Shown in pieces: positions 54,606-63,628 of a stretch of 64,000 nt of DNA; the first letter of the stretch is position 1, and each line of letters opens with the position of its first letter. This stretch comes from Laspinema palackyanum D2c (GTDB lineage: Bacteria > Cyanobacteriota > Cyanobacteriia > Cyanobacteriales > Laspinemataceae). The position numbers were made by a program, and so were the translations under genes. The notes below the pieces were generated by a model. That model saw only the letters and a program-made list of their open reading frames with translations. It searched no databases and was not told the origin of the DNA. The stretch is from assembly GCF_025370875.1 (NCBI RefSeq), contig NZ_JAMXFD010000006.1, forward strand, positions 214,460-278,459, given 5' to 3'.

Positions 54606-54798
54606 GTTACCCGTTAGTATAAAACTCGTGGATAAAAAATCTTGAAGGGTTTGAACAACCGCTAATGACTGAGATCAATGTGGGGATTTAAACCCAAGAT
54701 ATAAGGGCAGTTGCTTGACTGCCCCTACTGTCCCCTGTCTATGAGTGTAATCCCTTGTGGCTATCCTCAAAACAAGTGACTCAGCGTTAGGATCGCCC

Positions 54799-55158
54799 TT
54801 AACCCACCTGTTCTAAATACAGATTGAGGTCCTCGATTAACCGGGTGAGTTCGGCTTCGGTACTTAGGCGAATGCGATCGTCGCGCAGGGTAATCAGTAC
54901 CTTGGCGGCAAAGGGGGTGGGGTAAATATTGGGATTGCAGAAAATTTCTAAAAACACATCCCCAGTAGAACGATATTCCATCGGTTTCTGGGGGGAGGGT
55001 TTGCCTGCACCGGCACCGGGGGTGGCTTTCGATGCCACGGCTTTAAGCTGCTGCATGAGGTCGTTTATGGCCGTCTGCAAGTCCCGCGCTGCTTCGGGAG
55101 AGAATCGAAACGAGACGGAACCCTCGACTAAATTTAGGGTGAGTTGAGAACCAGACAT
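54799..55158 (-). CDS. Conserved cyanobacterial protein of unknown function
   Basis: A 119-residue soluble protein from ATG 55158. The N-terminal part SQLTLNLVEGSVSFRFSPEAARDL is beta/alpha-like and the C-terminal part VLITLRDDRIRLSTEAELTRLIEDLNLYLEQV ends in a helix. A low-complexity Gly/Ala/Pro linker lies between. No signal peptide. The frame is open 18 codons upstream, but the extension (SPFTLTIKKPNIKSRSL) looks non-coding. It diverges from the CDF transporter gene. I do not recognise a family name. Confidence 0.6.
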   Translation of the reverse strand: MSGSQLTLNLVEGSVSFRFSPEAARDLQTAINDLMQQLKAVASKATPGAGAGKPSPQKPMEYRSTGDVFLEIFCNPNIYPTPFAAKVLITLRDDRIRLSTEAELTRLIEDLNLYLEQVG

Positions 55159-55280
55159 GAGGGATCTACTTTTAATATTCGGTTTCTTTATGGTAAGGGT
55201 GAAGGGGGACATTGGGATCTGTGAACTTCCACAGAAACCGAATGGCCTACAATTTTTGTAGGTTGTAGAAGGAAAGATCC

Positions 55281-56213
55281 GTGGCTACAGATAATCGGGT
55301 TGAAGTTCGCCGGGTACTCCTGATTACCCTGGGCTTAAATTTGGTCGTGTTGGGAATTAAAGCGGTGGTGGGGACCTTGACGGGTTCCCTGAGTTTGTTG
55401 GCGGATGCGTTGCATAGTGTGACCGATAGTGCCAATAATATTTTGGGATTGGTGACGAATCATTTCGCCTCTCCCCATCCCGATCGCGAACATCCTTATG
55501 GCCATCAAAAGTTTGATGCAGTAGGGGCCTTGGGGATTGCGGCCTTTTTGGGGGTAGCCTGTTTTGAAATTCTCAGCAGTGCGATCGCGCGGATTTTCTT
55601 CGGGGATGGAACCCCAGTGGAAGTTTCCCCCAGAGAACTATGGATTTTGCTGGTGGTATTGGGAATCAATATCTTTGTCGCCTTTTATGAACGGACCGTT
55701 GGTCGGCGAATTGGGAGCAGTATTCTAATTGCTGATGCCAAACATACCATGAGCGATGTTTGGGTGACGATTGTCGTGATGGCGGGGTTAATTGCAATTA
55801 CCTTTGCCAGTCGCTGGCCTTGGTTGCAATCGGTGGATGTGATTTTGGCCTTTCCCGTGGCCTTGTTGGTGTTTAGAAGTGGGTGGGAAGTGTTGGCGGA
55901 TAATTTGCCCTGGTTGGTGGATCAAATGGCGATCGCCCCAGAAGCAATTCACTCCATTACCCTGCAAGTTCCCGGGGTACTCAACTGCCATGATATTGCC
56001 TCTCGCGGTGTGGTCGGACGTCAGGTTTTTATTGAAATGCATCTGATTGTTGATGCCAAGGATGTGGAAACGGCTCATGCCATTACCGAGGAAGTGGAAG
56101 CGCGTTTACAGGCCAGATTCTCTCCAGCCCGGATTTTAATTCATATCGAACCGCCTAGCTATCAATCCCCGGAGATTAGCTATGCGCCGGACTCTCCTGA
56201 ATCCCGAAAATAA
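55281..56213 (+). CDS. Cation diffusion facilitator (CDF) metal exporter
   Basis: A 310-residue membrane protein that exchanges Zn2+, Fe2+ or a similar ion for H+. Metal sites are the paired motifs LLADALHSVTDSANN in helix 2 and LIADAKHTMSDVWV in helix 5 (each DAxHxxxD). Six membrane helices lie in ~15-210 and a cytoplasmic C-terminal domain follows (GVLNCHDIASRGVVGRQVFIEMHLIVD). The start is GTG 55281, with GGAAA eight bases upstream. Metal specificity cannot be told with confidence; DH/HD sites are usual for Zn. Confidence 0.88.
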   Translation: MATDNRVEVRRVLLITLGLNLVVLGIKAVVGTLTGSLSLLADALHSVTDSANNILGLVTNHFASPHPDREHPYGHQKFDAVGALGIAAFLGVACFEILSSAIARIFFGDGTPVEVSPRELWILLVVLGINIFVAFYERTVGRRIGSSILIADAKHTMSDVWVTIVVMAGLIAITFASRWPWLQSVDVILAFPVALLVFRSGWEVLADNLPWLVDQMAIAPEAIHSITLQVPGVLNCHDIASRGVVGRQVFIEMHLIVDAKDVETAHAITEEVEARLQARFSPARILIHIEPPSYQSPEISYAPDSPESRK

Positions 56214-56274
56214 TGCCTAGACTGGGCGATCAACGGGAAAACCTCCCTTGGAAATCTCGGTTAAAACATCGGTC

Positions 56275-56337
56275 GTTTTCCACAGATTGATGTCAGTTTT
56301 CCACAGATTTTTGCCAGTTTTCCCCAACAATTAAAGC
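56275..56337 (+). repeat. 21-bp iterons carrying DnaA-box-like TTTTCCACA
   Basis: Three direct repeats start at 56275, 56296 and 56317: GTTTTCCACAGATTGATGTCA, then GTTTTCCACAGATTTTTGCCA, then a decayed GTTTTCCCCA unit. TTTTCCACA is the form of the cyanobacterial DnaA box. The exact 21-base period places the sites on one face of the helix. No dnaA or dnaN is near, so an origin is not claimed. Confidence 0.55.
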
Positions 56338-56349
56338 GCTTCCAGGTTT

Positions 56350-56556
56350 CTAAGTTTCTAAAAAAGTGGGTTGTTTCTGTCCGAAATATTGCGCCAGAAA
56401 CCTGCTGTCTGGATTGAGTTCCCTCAGTTTGGGTAGATTGACTCTGGGGCTTTCCGCTACAGGTAGAAATTCTCCTTGAGGGCGCAGACCTCCAGGGCCA
56501 TAGTTTGGGCCAATGCCGGGAAAGAACTGCCAGGGCGAGCCCCGCTGATGCTTCAT
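56350..56556 (-). CDS. Small open frame, possible conserved protein
   Basis: A 68-residue frame, rich in Pro and Gly (FFPGIGPNYGPGGLRPQG) with a basic C-terminal half. It has no recognised domain, no clear ribosome-binding site and no signal peptide. Its length in an otherwise sparse spacer and even codon use make it plausible but unproven. Confidence 0.35.
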   Translation of the reverse strand: MKHQRGSPWQFFPGIGPNYGPGGLRPQGEFLPVAESPRVNLPKLRELNPDSRFLAQYFGQKQPTFLET

Positions 56557-56613
56557 ATTTCTTAATTTTTTTTTAGAATAAGAATAAAGTCAAGTTAACT
56601 GTCCCCTGTTTTT

Positions 56614-57264
56614 ATGTTGTTACAACCGACCCAACGCACGAAACTCGATGAGTCCGACGATCGCCTGTTCTATTCCTACCCCCGATTCGTCACCCATGTG
56701 GATGATGGATTCATTGACCAACTAACCCATCTCTATCGCGATCGCCTCAAACCCAACAGCCGCATCTTCGATATGATGAGTTCCTGGGTCTCCCATCTCC
56801 CCCCAGACATGACCTTTGCTCATGTGGAAGGTCATGGTCTCAATGAAGAGGAACTGGGGAAAAATCGCCGTCTTAACCATTATTTTGTCCAAGATCTCAA
56901 TGACAATCCCCACCTCCCCCTAGAGGACCAAAGTTTTGATGCGGTTCTGAATGCGGTTTCGGTCCAATATATCCAACATCCCGAAGTGGTGTTTAGCGAA
57001 ATTCACCGCATCCTGAAACCTGGTGGCATCGCGATTATTAGTTTTTCCAATCGAATGTTTTATCAGAAAGCGATTCAAGCATGGCGCGAGGGGAATGAAG
57101 GGTCTCGCGTTGCTCTGGTGAAAAGTTACTTTCAGGCAGTGGAAGGGTTTTCTAATCCGGAAGCGATCGCCCGCAAGTCCGATCTACCTTCTATCTTGCA
57201 GTTTATGGGGATGGGCGGTGGTGACCCCTTTTATGCGATTATTGCCCATCGTTTACCTGAATAA
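56614..57264 (+). CDS. Class I SAM-dependent methyltransferase
   Basis: A 216-residue cytoplasmic protein. The C-terminal half has LEDQSFDAVLNAVSVQYIQ (motif II) and FSEIHRILKPGGIAIISFSNRMFYQ, a UbiE/Methyltransf_11 pattern. The N-terminal SAM loop is atypical: RIFDMMSSWVSHLPP replaces the usual GxGxG, as seen in a cyanobacterial/plant subgroup where the motif is DLMSSW. Substrate is unknown. ATG 56614 gives a full-length protein. Confidence 0.8.
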   Translation: MLLQPTQRTKLDESDDRLFYSYPRFVTHVDDGFIDQLTHLYRDRLKPNSRIFDMMSSWVSHLPPDMTFAHVEGHGLNEEELGKNRRLNHYFVQDLNDNPHLPLEDQSFDAVLNAVSVQYIQHPEVVFSEIHRILKPGGIAIISFSNRMFYQKAIQAWREGNEGSRVALVKSYFQAVEGFSNPEAIARKSDLPSILQFMGMGGGDPFYAIIAHRLPE

Positions 57265-57342
57265 CTCAATCGGTTAGATTTGCCAAATCACCGGATTCTA
57301 CTTCGGCAGCAGTCGGTGAGCTCACCCTCGGCACACAGGAGT

Positions 57343-58236
57343 TTAGAGGGTGGCCAAAATCTTCTCGACTTCATGACATAATGCTTCGTGACAATGAGCA
57401 TTGCTCGCGATCGCGCACCCCCACTGATTCACATCTTTTTGGTTGTAGCGCAACGGCGTCCCATCGACAAAGGTTAACTGGCCCCCGGCTTCCGTCAAAA
57501 TTAACTCTGGGGCCGCAAAGTCCCAATCTTTGGGCGCACCTCTGCCGGAGAGGGAAATAAACCCATCCACCTGCTGTTCCACAATGGCGGCAATTTTGCA
57601 CCCGATACTCCCCATATATTGTTGGGTTTGGCAGGGTAAGCGTTGCAACAGTTCGTCCAATTTCTCCCCTTTGCGGGTCCGTCGGGTCAGCAGGCATAAG
57701 TCCTGGAGGCGATCGCGGGAGGAGACTCGGACTGGGGTGCGATCGCCAGAACGGGTTTCCACAAAGGCCCCCCCTCCACGTTGGGCATAATATAATTTCT
57801 GGGCGGAAGGGACTGCCACCACTGCCACTACGGGTTGCCCCTGATAGACTAAGGCAATATGTACCGCATAGTTAGGGTTTTGCTGAATGTAAGCGCGAGT
57901 GCCATCGATCGGGTCAATAATCCAAACCCACTGATGATCCCGGCGATCGCCATTGGTATGGGATTGATAACTTTCCTCACTCAGATAGCCAAACTCCAGA
58001 CTGCCAAAGGCAATCCGTAATTTTTGCAAGATATACTCGTTCGCCGCTACATCGGCATTGGTGACGGGACCTTCTTTTTTTTCCCTCACCTTCAGTTTCC
58101 CAGCAGCATCGCTATGATAGTAAGTCAGAATATCCGCACTCCCCCAACCAATCATCCGGGCGATCGCTCCGATCTCCTCCAATTTCTCTAAGCGATTGTC
58201 CGTCATTGTTGCTCTCAACTGTTTGCTTTTGCTCAT
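57343..58236 (-). CDS. Inositol monophosphatase-family phosphatase, CysQ-like
   Basis: A 297-residue cytoplasmic Mg2+-dependent phosphatase. The family metal motifs are present: VTNADVAANEYIL, YLSEES, WIIDPIDGTRAYIQ (DPIDGT) and DWDFAAPELILTEAGG. The second resembles 3'(2'),5'-bisphosphate nucleotidase CysQ, which removes the PAP by-product of sulfate assimilation; inositol-phosphate hydrolysis is the alternative. AGAGGA four bases before ATG 58236 supports that start rather than the internal ATG at codon 11. Confidence 0.8.
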   Translation of the reverse strand: MSKSKQLRATMTDNRLEKLEEIGAIARMIGWGSADILTYYHSDAAGKLKVREKKEGPVTNADVAANEYILQKLRIAFGSLEFGYLSEESYQSHTNGDRRDHQWVWIIDPIDGTRAYIQQNPNYAVHIALVYQGQPVVAVVAVPSAQKLYYAQRGGGAFVETRSGDRTPVRVSSRDRLQDLCLLTRRTRKGEKLDELLQRLPCQTQQYMGSIGCKIAAIVEQQVDGFISLSGRGAPKDWDFAAPELILTEAGGQLTFVDGTPLRYNQKDVNQWGCAIASNAHCHEALCHEVEKILATL

Positions 58237-58834
58237 TTTCCTCTTGAGTTATTGGCCTAATTTTAAAACCCTCTCTCGGTGATTTATCCGGGTTTTTTAT
58301 ACTTTTGAGAAGGTCAGCTTATCTTAGGTGTTACATTTAATCTGACCTCTCTATCTTAACTTAACCCCTGTTTTCTTGATTCAAGACTTGCTAACATTCG
58401 CTCTGATTTCTAACAATTTCTCAGTAATTTCACCGATTCTCTATATTAATGAACTACCTTGTTCCTTGAAGTGACTGGAAGAATCTGTTGAACACCTCTA
58501 TAGAGAAAACGCGAATAATTAGACTCGAACCCCACTTCCCCATAAGCGGGAGACAAGAGATATATAGGTGGATCTAAATCATTGTGACCCTTCATTTAGA
58601 TACTATATAAACCGATAAATAGCGGCACCGCATTCAACTTCCCCAACTCTCTATCGAAGTGATGGGTAACTCCTGTCGGCGTCTATTATTTATAAAGCAG
58701 GCTTTTTCAGGAGGATTATCTCCAAAATTAGGATGCTTTAATAGACTTCTGGCCCAATTCTAAAAAGACCCCCGGAATAAGGGGGTTTGGGGGGAGCAAT
58801 CCTTTTTTTTGCAAGCGTTCTAATATTCATCCCT
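58237..58834. other. Long spacer with a terminator
   Basis: Apart from the minus-strand terminator at 58768-58786, no gene or RNA was recognised. The sequence is AT-rich and without long open frames. Confidence 0.5.
58768..58786 (-). terminator. Terminator of the PH-like membrane protein gene
   Basis: Read on the minus strand, ACCCCC-TTATTCC-GGGGGT is followed by CTTTTTAG. It lies about 50 bases past the stop of the gene at 58835-59314. Confidence 0.75.
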
Positions 58835-59314
58835 TCAATTTTCTAAGTAAGCCCATTGTTTCCAATCTCGACGCCGGGACAATCCTTTAATTTCAATATC
58901 CATCCGATTGGCTTCGGCAATTTCAAAAATTAGACGCAATCCATCTCTAAATTTTTTTTGCTTACTGTTAAAACAAATCGAATATTGTAAGGGTTCTCGC
59001 GCTTGAATATACACTAACCGATTGTTTTTCCGATTAGATACTAAAATAGCTCGTTTTACATTAACCCAAGGGATAATCAGCCTCGGACTGAGAGGACTGC
59101 GCCGCACGATGTGACTAGGACTAATTTCTATAGCGGCACATAATTCATCGGCAATAATCAGTAAGGGACTGGTCATCGCAATCCAAATCATCGCCGTCCC
59201 AACCGGAATCAAGAGCAGGGATAGACAGGCACAAATTAAGTAAAAGACTCCTAATCCCCAACCAATCCACGGATTACGAGGAGAGAGCCGCAGGAATTGT
59301 TCTCGGGTTTGCAT
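58835..59314 (-). CDS. Small membrane protein of unknown function
   Basis: A 159-residue protein with two hydrophobic segments near the N terminus (GWGLGVFYLICACLSLLLIP and TAMIWIAMTSPLLIIA), then a soluble part of mixed strands and helices (ISPSHIVRRSPLSPRLIIPW, RLVYIQAREPLQYSI). The pattern resembles bacterial PH-like membrane proteins, but no specific family is recognised. A gap of 78 bases separates it from the PfkB kinase gene upstream on the same strand. Confidence 0.6.
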   Translation of the reverse strand: MQTREQFLRLSPRNPWIGWGLGVFYLICACLSLLLIPVGTAMIWIAMTSPLLIIADELCAAIEISPSHIVRRSPLSPRLIIPWVNVKRAILVSNRKNNRLVYIQAREPLQYSICFNSKQKKFRDGLRLIFEIAEANRMDIEIKGLSRRRDWKQWAYLEN

Positions 59315-59392
59315 CGTTTACCTTCCTTTACAGGCTTTTTGGGTTAATTCTAATTCATTCAAATCACCGTCCAATCCTTCTAAAGAGATAGG

Positions 59393-60304
59393 TTAGGACC
59401 GGCTTGAGGTGAGGTTCATCCACTGGCGTGTCCCAAAGACTTCACAAGCGCTGGAGGCAATTTTTGCCGCAGAAGCTAAAGCCCGGGGGAATGTTTCTTG
59501 TAAAATATAATGACAAAATGCCCCATGAAAAATATCACCTGCACCTAATGTATCAACGGCTTTTACTTTAGGAACTTCTACCCAACCGGGGATACCCTGG
59601 CTGAGGTATTGAATGGGGTTTTCTCCGTTAGTAATGGCAATATGGGGAATTCCCAATTGGGCAAGATAGGTGAAAACTTCCGAGGCATTGTGGCAGTTTG
59701 GAGGATAAAAATTGCTGGAACATAAGGCATAATCTATAAAGGGGAGAAGGGTTTCAAATCCGGGTTTCCAGCTTCCTCCATCTAAGACGACGGGAATGGT
59801 TTGGGCGTGACTGATTGGGGCGATCCGTTGACTGATGGACATTTGATGTCCATCGATCAGGACTATGTTAAACTTGGACCAGGAATCGAGGGGTAGACGA
59901 TCGCCCAGGATTTGAGATTGGGTGGCATTGATGGAAATAACAGCCCGATCGCCGGTTGCTTGGGTGACTATAATCGAAGACAGGGGTGGGGGTTCGGTGC
60001 GGTGAGGGTCTAAATCAGCGATCGCCACCCCATACTGCTCTAATTCCTCATAAACAATGGCGGTGAGGGGATGTTGTCCCACTGCCCCGAGGAGGGTCGA
60101 GTGATTGCTGAGATAACTAAAGGCGATCGCCGCATTGGTTGCCGGTCCTCCCGCATTGATCATCGAGTCACTCGCCACAATTTTCTGATTGTTCTGCGGC
60201 ACTCCTGCGGTTAAATAGATCATATCCAGGGTGACTAACCCCACAAACAATCCTTGTTTTTTCAGGGTTTCATCATCTCGTTTCAGGGCAGCCGATTCTT
60301 CCAT
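59393..60304 (-). CDS. PfkB-family carbohydrate kinase
   Basis: A 303-residue ribokinase-like enzyme that phosphorylates a sugar or nucleoside with ATP in the cytoplasm. Signature 1 is INAGGPATNAAIAFSYL near residue 50, and signature 2 is VDTLGAGDIFHGAF with the catalytic Asp and anion hole. The start at 60304 is preferred because AAGAGG lies six bases before it; the frame opens at a further ATG seven codons upstream. Substrate is unknown. Confidence 0.85.
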   Translation of the reverse strand: MEESAALKRDDETLKKQGLFVGLVTLDMIYLTAGVPQNNQKIVASDSMINAGGPATNAAIAFSYLSNHSTLLGAVGQHPLTAIVYEELEQYGVAIADLDPHRTEPPPLSSIIVTQATGDRAVISINATQSQILGDRLPLDSWSKFNIVLIDGHQMSISQRIAPISHAQTIPVVLDGGSWKPGFETLLPFIDYALCSSNFYPPNCHNASEVFTYLAQLGIPHIAITNGENPIQYLSQGIPGWVEVPKVKAVDTLGAGDIFHGAFCHYILQETFPRALASAAKIASSACEVFGTRQWMNLTSSRS

Positions 60305-60437
60305 TCCAAACCTCTTGGGGTTCATACTTTATCATGAATTGGGATGCGGATGAGCCAGGAATCCGCTTCAGGAGTCTACTCTCATCCCTTGCGTACATCG
60401 TCCAGATTAAGATTGGGAAAATTTTAGCCCGTTATTC

Positions 60438-61307
60438 ATGGAAATTGATTCAAAATTAGGCACACTTTATATTGTGGGAACGCCCATCGGGAATCTGGAA
60501 GATATGACATTCCGGGCGGTCCGAATTTTGCAGGAAGTTGATGCGATCGCCGCTGAGGATACCCGTCACACGGGGAAATTGTTGCATCATTTTCAAATTA
60601 AAACCCCACAAATTAGCTATCACGAACATAACCGGCAACAGCGAATTCCAGAATTAGTTAAGCGGTTAACAGAGGGTGAGGCGATCGCCCTCGTCACCGA
60701 TGCCGGAATGCCCGGAATCTCGGATCCCGGATATGAACTTGTCCAAGCTTGTCTGGAAAAAGGAATTCTGGTAGTGCCAATTCCCGGACCCAGTGCCTGC
60801 ATTACGGCGATTAGTGCAGCGGGTTTACCCGCCTCTCGATTTACCTTTGAGGGGTTTTTGCCGGTGAAGGGAAAAGACCGACAGCAGCAGTTGCAGGAGT
60901 TAAAGGCACAGACGAGGGCGATGGTGCTTTATGAAGCGCCTCATCGGTTGCTCAAAACATTACGAGATTTAGAGAAAATCTTGGGGGGCGATCGCACCTT
61001 GGTGTTAGGGCGAGAGTTAACGAAGCTCCATGAAGAGTTTTGGCGGGGAACCATTGCCGAGGCCATAGCACATTATGGAGACAATTGTCAACCTAAAGGA
61101 GAATTTACCTTAGTTATTGAGGGGGGCGATCGCTCAACCCCCGATTTTTCCGAAGAGTCCCTCAAAGCTGCATTACAAAAGGCGATCGCCCAGGGACTCA
61201 CCCGGTCCGAAGCAACCAGACAGTTGGCGCAGGAAACCGACCTTCCCCGTCGCCAGATTTATCAACTGGCGATCGCCCTAGATCAGCCCAATGCCGAGGA
61301 CCTGTAA
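60438..61307 (+). CDS. rsmI: 16S rRNA (cytidine-1402-2'-O)-methyltransferase RsmI
   Basis: The enzyme methylates the ribose of C1402 in the decoding centre of 16S rRNA, with SAM as donor. It is 289 residues, normal length. It has LYIVGTPIGNLEDMTFRA, AAEDTRHTGKLL, LVTDAGMPGISDPGYE and IPGPSACITAISAAGLP, the full set of motifs of the tetrapyrrole-methylase fold in this family, with C-terminal PRRQIYQLAIAL. ATG 60438 is 133 bases from the divergent PfkB gene. Confidence 0.95.
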   Translation: MEIDSKLGTLYIVGTPIGNLEDMTFRAVRILQEVDAIAAEDTRHTGKLLHHFQIKTPQISYHEHNRQQRIPELVKRLTEGEAIALVTDAGMPGISDPGYELVQACLEKGILVVPIPGPSACITAISAAGLPASRFTFEGFLPVKGKDRQQQLQELKAQTRAMVLYEAPHRLLKTLRDLEKILGGDRTLVLGRELTKLHEEFWRGTIAEAIAHYGDNCQPKGEFTLVIEGGDRSTPDFSEESLKAALQKAIAQGLTRSEATRQLAQETDLPRRQIYQLAIALDQPNAEDL

Positions 61308-61483
61308 ACCCGAGGGCCTCGGTACAGGGGAAATGAGAGACTCAGAAACTGGGTATTCCGGAAGGACCCGGAGGCTGCCCTCTGGTTCCATGCAGAACCG
61401 AGCTTTAGAGCAGAAGGCTATTTGTCCATCAACAGGGCTTGGGGGTTAAAGGGGCCATGCCTATTTCCTCTCCTGATTTACCC

Positions 61484-62296
61484 TTACAGAGAGTAAACTT
61501 GACCATCAATCAGTAAACGGGTGATCCCCTTAGATTGCAAATAAACGCTAGTTTTTTGCAGCATCCTGCCATCGGGAACCTTAATCACCCGTTGATTTCG
61601 GGCCGAAAAGCGCCGAGCGACTCGGTGATTATCAAAAACCGGCAGAGTTCGTTCATAAGACTCTTGCGCGGGAATTTGTCCCAGTTCGGCAAACTCTTTG
61701 AGAGGGCGAGTAATTAACTCCCCCCCTTTGTCTACAACCACATAACAGATTTTTGGAAGTTCCGCTTCCGCCAGAGGTAACACTTCCACAACGATAGAGG
61801 TGGGAAGCGGACGTCGTGGCAAGAGAGGTTCATCATCCCCCCACTCATCCTCATCATCCTCATCGTCCTCATCGTCCTCATCCTCATCATCCTCATCCAG
61901 GATGTCTTCTCCCAACATTTCCTGGAGGGCGCTAGTTTCGATGCCCGGATAGCGATCGTTAAAGCCTGACACTGGGAGTTCAAGCTCGTTGTTATCTTCT
62001 TCCTCAGAAGCGCCGGAAGCGGAACGGAGGCGAATGCGTCGTTGACGCGGAGCCGCTAAGGGCTGATCGTCTTCGATATCCAGGGACTCTGGCTCGCTCG
62101 GAAGGAAGCGACCAGAGCGCTTTTGCTGGATGAGGGATTCATATTCCTCATCGGATAACGAGCTTTTGAGGATGCGGCTAATGGTCGAGCTACTGACACC
62201 GTAACGACTCGCCAGGGTTAAAGTCGTTTCTCCGGGCTGTCGATACAGATCAATAATGTCGCTTTTGTCAGATTCAGATAGTTTTCGAGAACTCAT
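61484..62296 (-). CDS. Helix-turn-helix protein with a long acidic tract
   Basis: A 270-residue protein. Residues ~5-45 are a transposase-like HTH (DIIDLYRQPGETTLTLASRY, GVSSSTISRILKS), and a proline-poor middle follows. Residues ~130-152 are almost entirely Asp and Glu (LDEDDEDEDDEDDEDDE). A conserved C-terminal domain follows (LPKICYVVVDKGGELITRPL, RVIKVPDGRMLQKTSVYLQ). It is probably a conserved cyanobacterial DNA-binding protein rather than a transposase, since no catalytic domain is present. The acidic tract is coded by a short DNA repeat. Confidence 0.65.
   Translation of the reverse strand: MSSRKLSESDKSDIIDLYRQPGETTLTLASRYGVSSSTISRILKSSLSDEEYESLIQQKRSGRFLPSEPESLDIEDDQPLAAPRQRRIRLRSASGASEEEDNNELELPVSGFNDRYPGIETSALQEMLGEDILDEDDEDEDDEDDEDDEDEWGDDEPLLPRRPLPTSIVVEVLPLAEAELPKICYVVVDKGGELITRPLKEFAELGQIPAQESYERTLPVFDNHRVARRFSARNQRVIKVPDGRMLQKTSVYLQSKGITRLLIDGQVYSL
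61844..61898. repeat. Simple repeat (CTCATC)n coding the acidic tract
   Basis: About nine CTCATC/CTCGTC-type units in tandem, read as Asp/Glu on the minus strand. Slippage could change tract length without a frameshift because units are six or three bases. Confidence 0.6.
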
Positions 62297-62503
62297 GCCG
62301 CATCATCGGGGGTAAACATTTGGACGAGAGTCGGAGGCATTGAACGCGCGCTCGGGGGATGAGGGCCATCTTAGCGCGGCCAGTGTCTGAATGGGGGAGG
62401 ACTAGAATATCATGCCATTGTTGGATTAAGGGTGAGTTAAAAAGCGGCCCGGTTCCGGACAAGGGATTGTAGCCGAGTCGGAGCGGGGATCACAGGGGTT
62501 GAA

Positions 62504-63493
62504 TCAATCGGAGGACCCGCCTCTTCTGCGTCCACGAGAACGAGACCGAGTAGAGATATCGTATTCCAAGACTGCACCAATGCCGAAGAGAACGGCACTG
62601 AAAACCCAGAAGACTTCCAAAAGACTGCCACTTTCGTAGTTAGCGACGCGGACATCGGCGTACTTAAACCACATATCGGCAATATAGAGGGAAAAAGTAG
62701 CCGCCGCAATCATCCGCCAAGACTGAGAGAAACGTCCTCCCCAGAAGGCTAACAACAGTGCAGTTGCCAGGATCAGGAGCAAGACGTCCATGATCACATA
62801 GAACAAATTCACATAGAAAGCCACAGGAGTCAGGGCTTGGTCAATGGCCAAAATGAAGTCCGGAGCCGTTTGCGGGGTGCTGGAGGTTGGAGCAGGAGCC
62901 GAGGTCCCGGATCCGGTAGGTGGCGGCGCAACCTGCTCGATCGCCTGGGGTGAAGCGGCCTCCGGTAAATCAATCGGTTCAGCCACAGCCAGCCAGTAGG
63001 CTAAGGCAATCCCAGCCAAGGCGATCGCCCCGAGGACGGCCCACTGCCAAACTTCTAAATTCAGCTTGCGCCCTGAAACCGCCAAAACCATCCCCACGGT
63101 CAGAGCAATATAGGTAATGGCGTAAAAGAAATCCCCCAAAGACACATCCGGGGCCAGATTCCAATACAGCTCCCATAAGCCAAACAACACGCCGCCTAAA
63201 AAATAGCACAACATTCCCACCCCGATCGCCAGCCAGACATTCCGTCCACTGACAATTTGGGGAGCACGCCAATTTCTAAAACAGAGAATGGCAGCGCCCA
63301 AGAAAGCGGCTAATTCAAATATTAACGTACCGATCGAGTACCACAAGGGTCTCCCCTCTCCAGGCGCTTCCGGTACGCTAAATAACAAAAAAAACAACAA
63401 CGCTAAAACAGCCCAGGTGATTCCGGCAACCACCAGGGTCTGAGCTGCAAACAAGGGTTGAGAACTGGTTAATTTTTCTGAAGTCGTTCGCAT
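62504..63493 (-). CDS. Conserved multi-pass membrane protein
   Basis: A 329-residue protein with about eight hydrophobic segments in two groups (for example AVLALLFFLLFSV, WLAIGVGMLCYFLGGVLFGLW, VLLLILATALLLAFW). The groups are separated by a Pro/Ser/Thr-rich loop (ASPQAIEQVAPPPTGSGTSA...). The C terminus is basic and Arg-rich (TRSRSRGRRRGG). No family name is recognised. ATG 63493 is preferred over the upstream non-ATG start. Confidence 0.6.
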   Translation of the reverse strand: MRTTSEKLTSSQPLFAAQTLVVAGITWAVLALLFFLLFSVPEAPGEGRPLWYSIGTLIFELAAFLGAAILCFRNWRAPQIVSGRNVWLAIGVGMLCYFLGGVLFGLWELYWNLAPDVSLGDFFYAITYIALTVGMVLAVSGRKLNLEVWQWAVLGAIALAGIALAYWLAVAEPIDLPEAASPQAIEQVAPPPTGSGTSAPAPTSSTPQTAPDFILAIDQALTPVAFYVNLFYVIMDVLLLILATALLLAFWGGRFSQSWRMIAAATFSLYIADMWFKYADVRVANYESGSLLEVFWVFSAVLFGIGAVLEYDISTRSRSRGRRRGGSSD

Positions 63494-63554
63494 AGAAATT
63501 CCCAAATTGCTAACGGGGCATCGGTCTTGGGGTCTAGGACTTTCTTAAACGTAA

Positions 63555-63586
63555 AAACGGCCAAGGGCTTGCCTAGAGAGCCGTTT
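63555..63586 (-). terminator. Terminator of the last gene in the window
   Basis: AAACGGC and GCCGTTT form a 7-bp stem around an 18-base loop. On the minus strand it is followed by TTTTTACG, so it ends the gene at 63629-63991. Confidence 0.65.
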
Positions 63587-63628
63587 ATTAACGACAAGAA
63601 CACAAAACCCACTTGAAAGAACCCTCTT

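Noticed and set aside
61484-62296. Transposase
   Set aside because: Only the HTH resembles transposases. There is no catalytic domain and no flanking inverted repeat, and the C-terminal part looks like a conserved domain.
62437-62709. Minus-strand frame of 90 residues
   Set aside because: It overlaps the membrane protein gene in another frame and has no domain.
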